Assembly (NCBI GenBank): GCA_902766265.1 | Contig: CACXCY010000087.1 | Location: 1 to 6,722, forward strand | From: an uncultured Bacteroidota bacterium | Lineage (GTDB): Bacteria; Bacteroidota; Bacteroidia; Bacteroidales; P3 | DNA: 6,722 bases | Reading direction: 5' to 3' | In this document: piece after piece, positions 6,329-6,722 of the stretch | Layout: each line of letters starts with the position of its first letter | Numbering within the stretch: position 1 is the first letter of the stretch | The notes under the pieces: generated by a model | What the model saw: the letters and a program-made list of their open reading frames with translations, nothing else | The model's database searches: none | Told to the model about the DNA's origin: nothing | Position numbers and translations under genes: made by a program

Positions 6329-6360
6329 CAAAAATATTTTTTTCGCCCCGTTACAGCAAC
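6329..6360 (-). promoter_or_regulatory. Predicted leftward promoter upstream of the 11-bp array
   Basis: On the minus strand GTTG (6360-6357) and TATTTTTG (6336-6329) match the Bacteroidota -33 and -7 elements with a 20-bp spacer, which is ideal. The predicted start is near 6324. The next gene in that direction is the prenyltransferase at 5988, so its leader would be about 335 nt and would contain the hairpin at 6285-6323 and the complete 11-bp array. I found no equally good promoter nearer to that gene. It could equally drive a short non-coding RNA. Confidence 0.5.
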
Positions 6361-6363
6361 CAA

Positions 6364-6434
6364 AATTAATGGGTAATTACATGGCAATTTGTGTTTATGG
6401 TTCACATGAATTTCCATATAATTGACCATGAATT
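6364..6434. repeat. Large imperfect palindrome with 31-bp arms
   Basis: Positions 6364-6394 and 6404-6434 are inverted repeats around a 9-bp centre: 24 of 31 positions pair by Watson-Crick rules and 3 more as G-U, with 4 isolated mismatches. AATT recurs every 11 bp within each arm (6364, 6375, 6386 and 6409, 6420, 6431). The left arm with its flank (6359-6397) recurs at 6678-6715. No open frame with protein features is inside. It could be a dispersed palindromic element, a MITE-like remnant or a protein-binding array. Confidence 0.75.
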
Positions 6435-6447
6435 AGAAGTTTCCATA

Positions 6448-6464
6448 CAGCATCGTAGATGCTG
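6448..6464. repeat. Short perfect palindrome, 7-3-7 geometry
   Basis: CAGCATC-GTA-GATGCTG: 7-bp arms around a 3-nt centre. It has the same geometry, and the same GTA centre, as the hairpin at 6537-6553, though the arms differ. No T-tract follows. Confidence 0.55.
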
Positions 6465-6514
6465 AATCTCAATAACACCATACTAAGCGACCGTAGGGAG
6501 TGCAGCGTGGTGAA

Positions 6515-6530
6515 ATTACATGCCTGTAAT
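6515..6530. repeat. Short inverted repeat
   Basis: ATTACA (6515-6520) and TGTAAT (6525-6530) are perfect 6-bp arms around TGCC. It lies just left of the nested palindrome at 6537-6587 and may belong to the same dispersed element. Confidence 0.35.
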
Positions 6531-6536
6531 ACAAAT

Positions 6537-6587
6537 GCGTCTCGTAGAGACGCCACAATCCGACAAGGTGGCGTCTCCTCGAGACGC
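6537..6587. repeat. Nested palindrome made of two 7-3-7 hairpins
   Basis: The left hairpin is GCGTCTC-GTA-GAGACGC (6537-6553) and the right one is GCGTCTC-CTC-GAGACGC (6571-6587). Including the CAC and GTG next to them, the left 20 bp (6537-6556) is the reverse complement of the right 20 bp (6568-6587) at 18 of 20 positions. The sequence can therefore fold either as two small hairpins or as one long stem with an 11-nt loop. This is typical of REP or BIME-like intergenic elements. No transposase that might mobilise it is in the window. Confidence 0.75.
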
Positions 6588-6608
6588 TGGTAGGAGGGGG
6601 TGCACGCT

Positions 6609-6639
6609 ACCCCACACGGCACTACGTTTCGTGTGGGGT
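6609..6639. repeat. Perfect 10-bp-stem hairpin
   Basis: ACCCCACACG (6609-6618) and CGTGTGGGGT (6630-6639) are perfect inverted repeats with an 11-nt loop. The bases that follow on the plus strand (TATTGAGA) are not a U-tract, so an intrinsic terminator is not well supported. Confidence 0.5.
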
Positions 6640-6649
6640 TATTGAGATA

Positions 6650-6673
6650 GCGTGTCTTCGACACGCCCTTCTT
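6650..6673 (+). terminator. 7-3-7 hairpin followed by a T-rich stretch
   Basis: GCGTGTC-TTC-GACACGC (6650-6666) is a perfect hairpin followed on the plus strand by CCTTCTT. It could be a weak terminator for rightward transcription, although no gene ends just before it. It shares geometry and GCGT/ACGC ends with the hairpins at 6537-6587, so it may instead be another member of that repeat family. Confidence 0.35.
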
Positions 6674-6677
6674 TGCG

Positions 6678-6715
6678 ACCAAAATTCATGGATAATTCGT
6701 GGCAATTCGTGTTCA
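6678..6715. repeat. Second copy of the large palindrome's left arm
   Basis: This segment matches 6359-6397 at about 32 of 39 positions with one single-base gap. It consists of three units starting with AATT at 6683, 6694 and 6704 (for example AATTCGTGG), again at 10-11-bp spacing. It is in the same orientation as the left arm, and the two copies bracket about 280 bp that contains the short palindromes. The window ends just after it. Confidence 0.6.
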
Positions 6716-6722
6716 CTCTCAC

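Larger units (their letters stand above)
5989..6722. other. Repeat-rich region without a convincing gene
   Basis: These 734 bases have no frame with recognisable protein features. They hold the 11-bp array, a leftward promoter, a large imperfect palindrome and a cluster of short perfect palindromes, listed separately. The longest open frames (6201-6425 plus, 6395-6682 minus) run across these repeats and look non-coding. The region lies upstream of the prenyltransferase gene; whatever lies right of 6722 is not visible. Confidence 0.8.

Noticed and set aside
6201..6425. Plus-strand 74-codon frame with GAGGAG nearby
   Set aside because: The GAGGAG lies inside the frame rather than before its start, the frame covers a predicted opposite-strand promoter and a palindrome, and the product looks random.
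6395..6682. Minus-strand 95-codon open frame
   Set aside because: It crosses the palindrome cluster and owes its sequence to the repeats; no promoter, leader or protein features support it.

Overview
The window looks like a chromosomal piece of a Bacteroidota bacterium, probably order Bacteroidales. The basis is that the promoters fit the Bacteroidota pattern (TAnnTTTG with an upstream TTG-type box), start codons have A-rich leaders without Shine-Dalgarno sequences, and the proteins (a CysRS with a KMGKS loop, and a small membrane-anchored protein beside lepA) resemble Bacteroidales versions. A Prevotellaceae-like host is possible but not shown. The coding DNA is moderately GC-rich and the spacers are AT-rich or repeat-rich.

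Layout, left to right. Positions 1-229 are non-coding and lie downstream of cysS; they hold four or five palindromic 21-22-bp tandem units and one very strong hairpin. Positions 230-1717 (minus) encode cysteinyl-tRNA synthetase. Positions 1718-2007 are a divergent promoter region serving cysS (leftward) and a small secreted lipoprotein gene (rightward, 2008-2352). A strong intrinsic terminator at 2376-2410 separates the lipoprotein gene from the convergent gene on its right. On the minus strand, a leftward cluster runs UbiA-type prenyltransferase (5988-4981), lepA/EF-4 (4875-3100), then a single-pass membrane protein with a coiled coil (3038-2493). lepA has a good promoter of its own in the 105-bp gap before it, while the membrane-protein gene probably depends on lepA read-through.

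Positions 5989-6722 contain no convincing gene but are dense in structure: a 143-bp array of 11-bp units, a good leftward promoter whose predicted transcript begins with a hairpin, a 71-bp imperfect palindrome, four short palindromes of identical 7-3-7 geometry, a 10-bp-stem hairpin, and a second copy of an arm of the large palindrome at the right edge. AATT tetramers recur about every 11 bp in three of these structures.

The genes are housekeeping (translation, ribosome function, isoprenoid quinone or related lipid synthesis) plus one unknown lipoprotein. I see no defence system, biosynthetic cluster, transposase, integrase, CRISPR array, rRNA or tRNA. The unexplained content is in the repeat-rich spacers, above all the 11-bp-periodic DNA upstream of the prenyltransferase gene.
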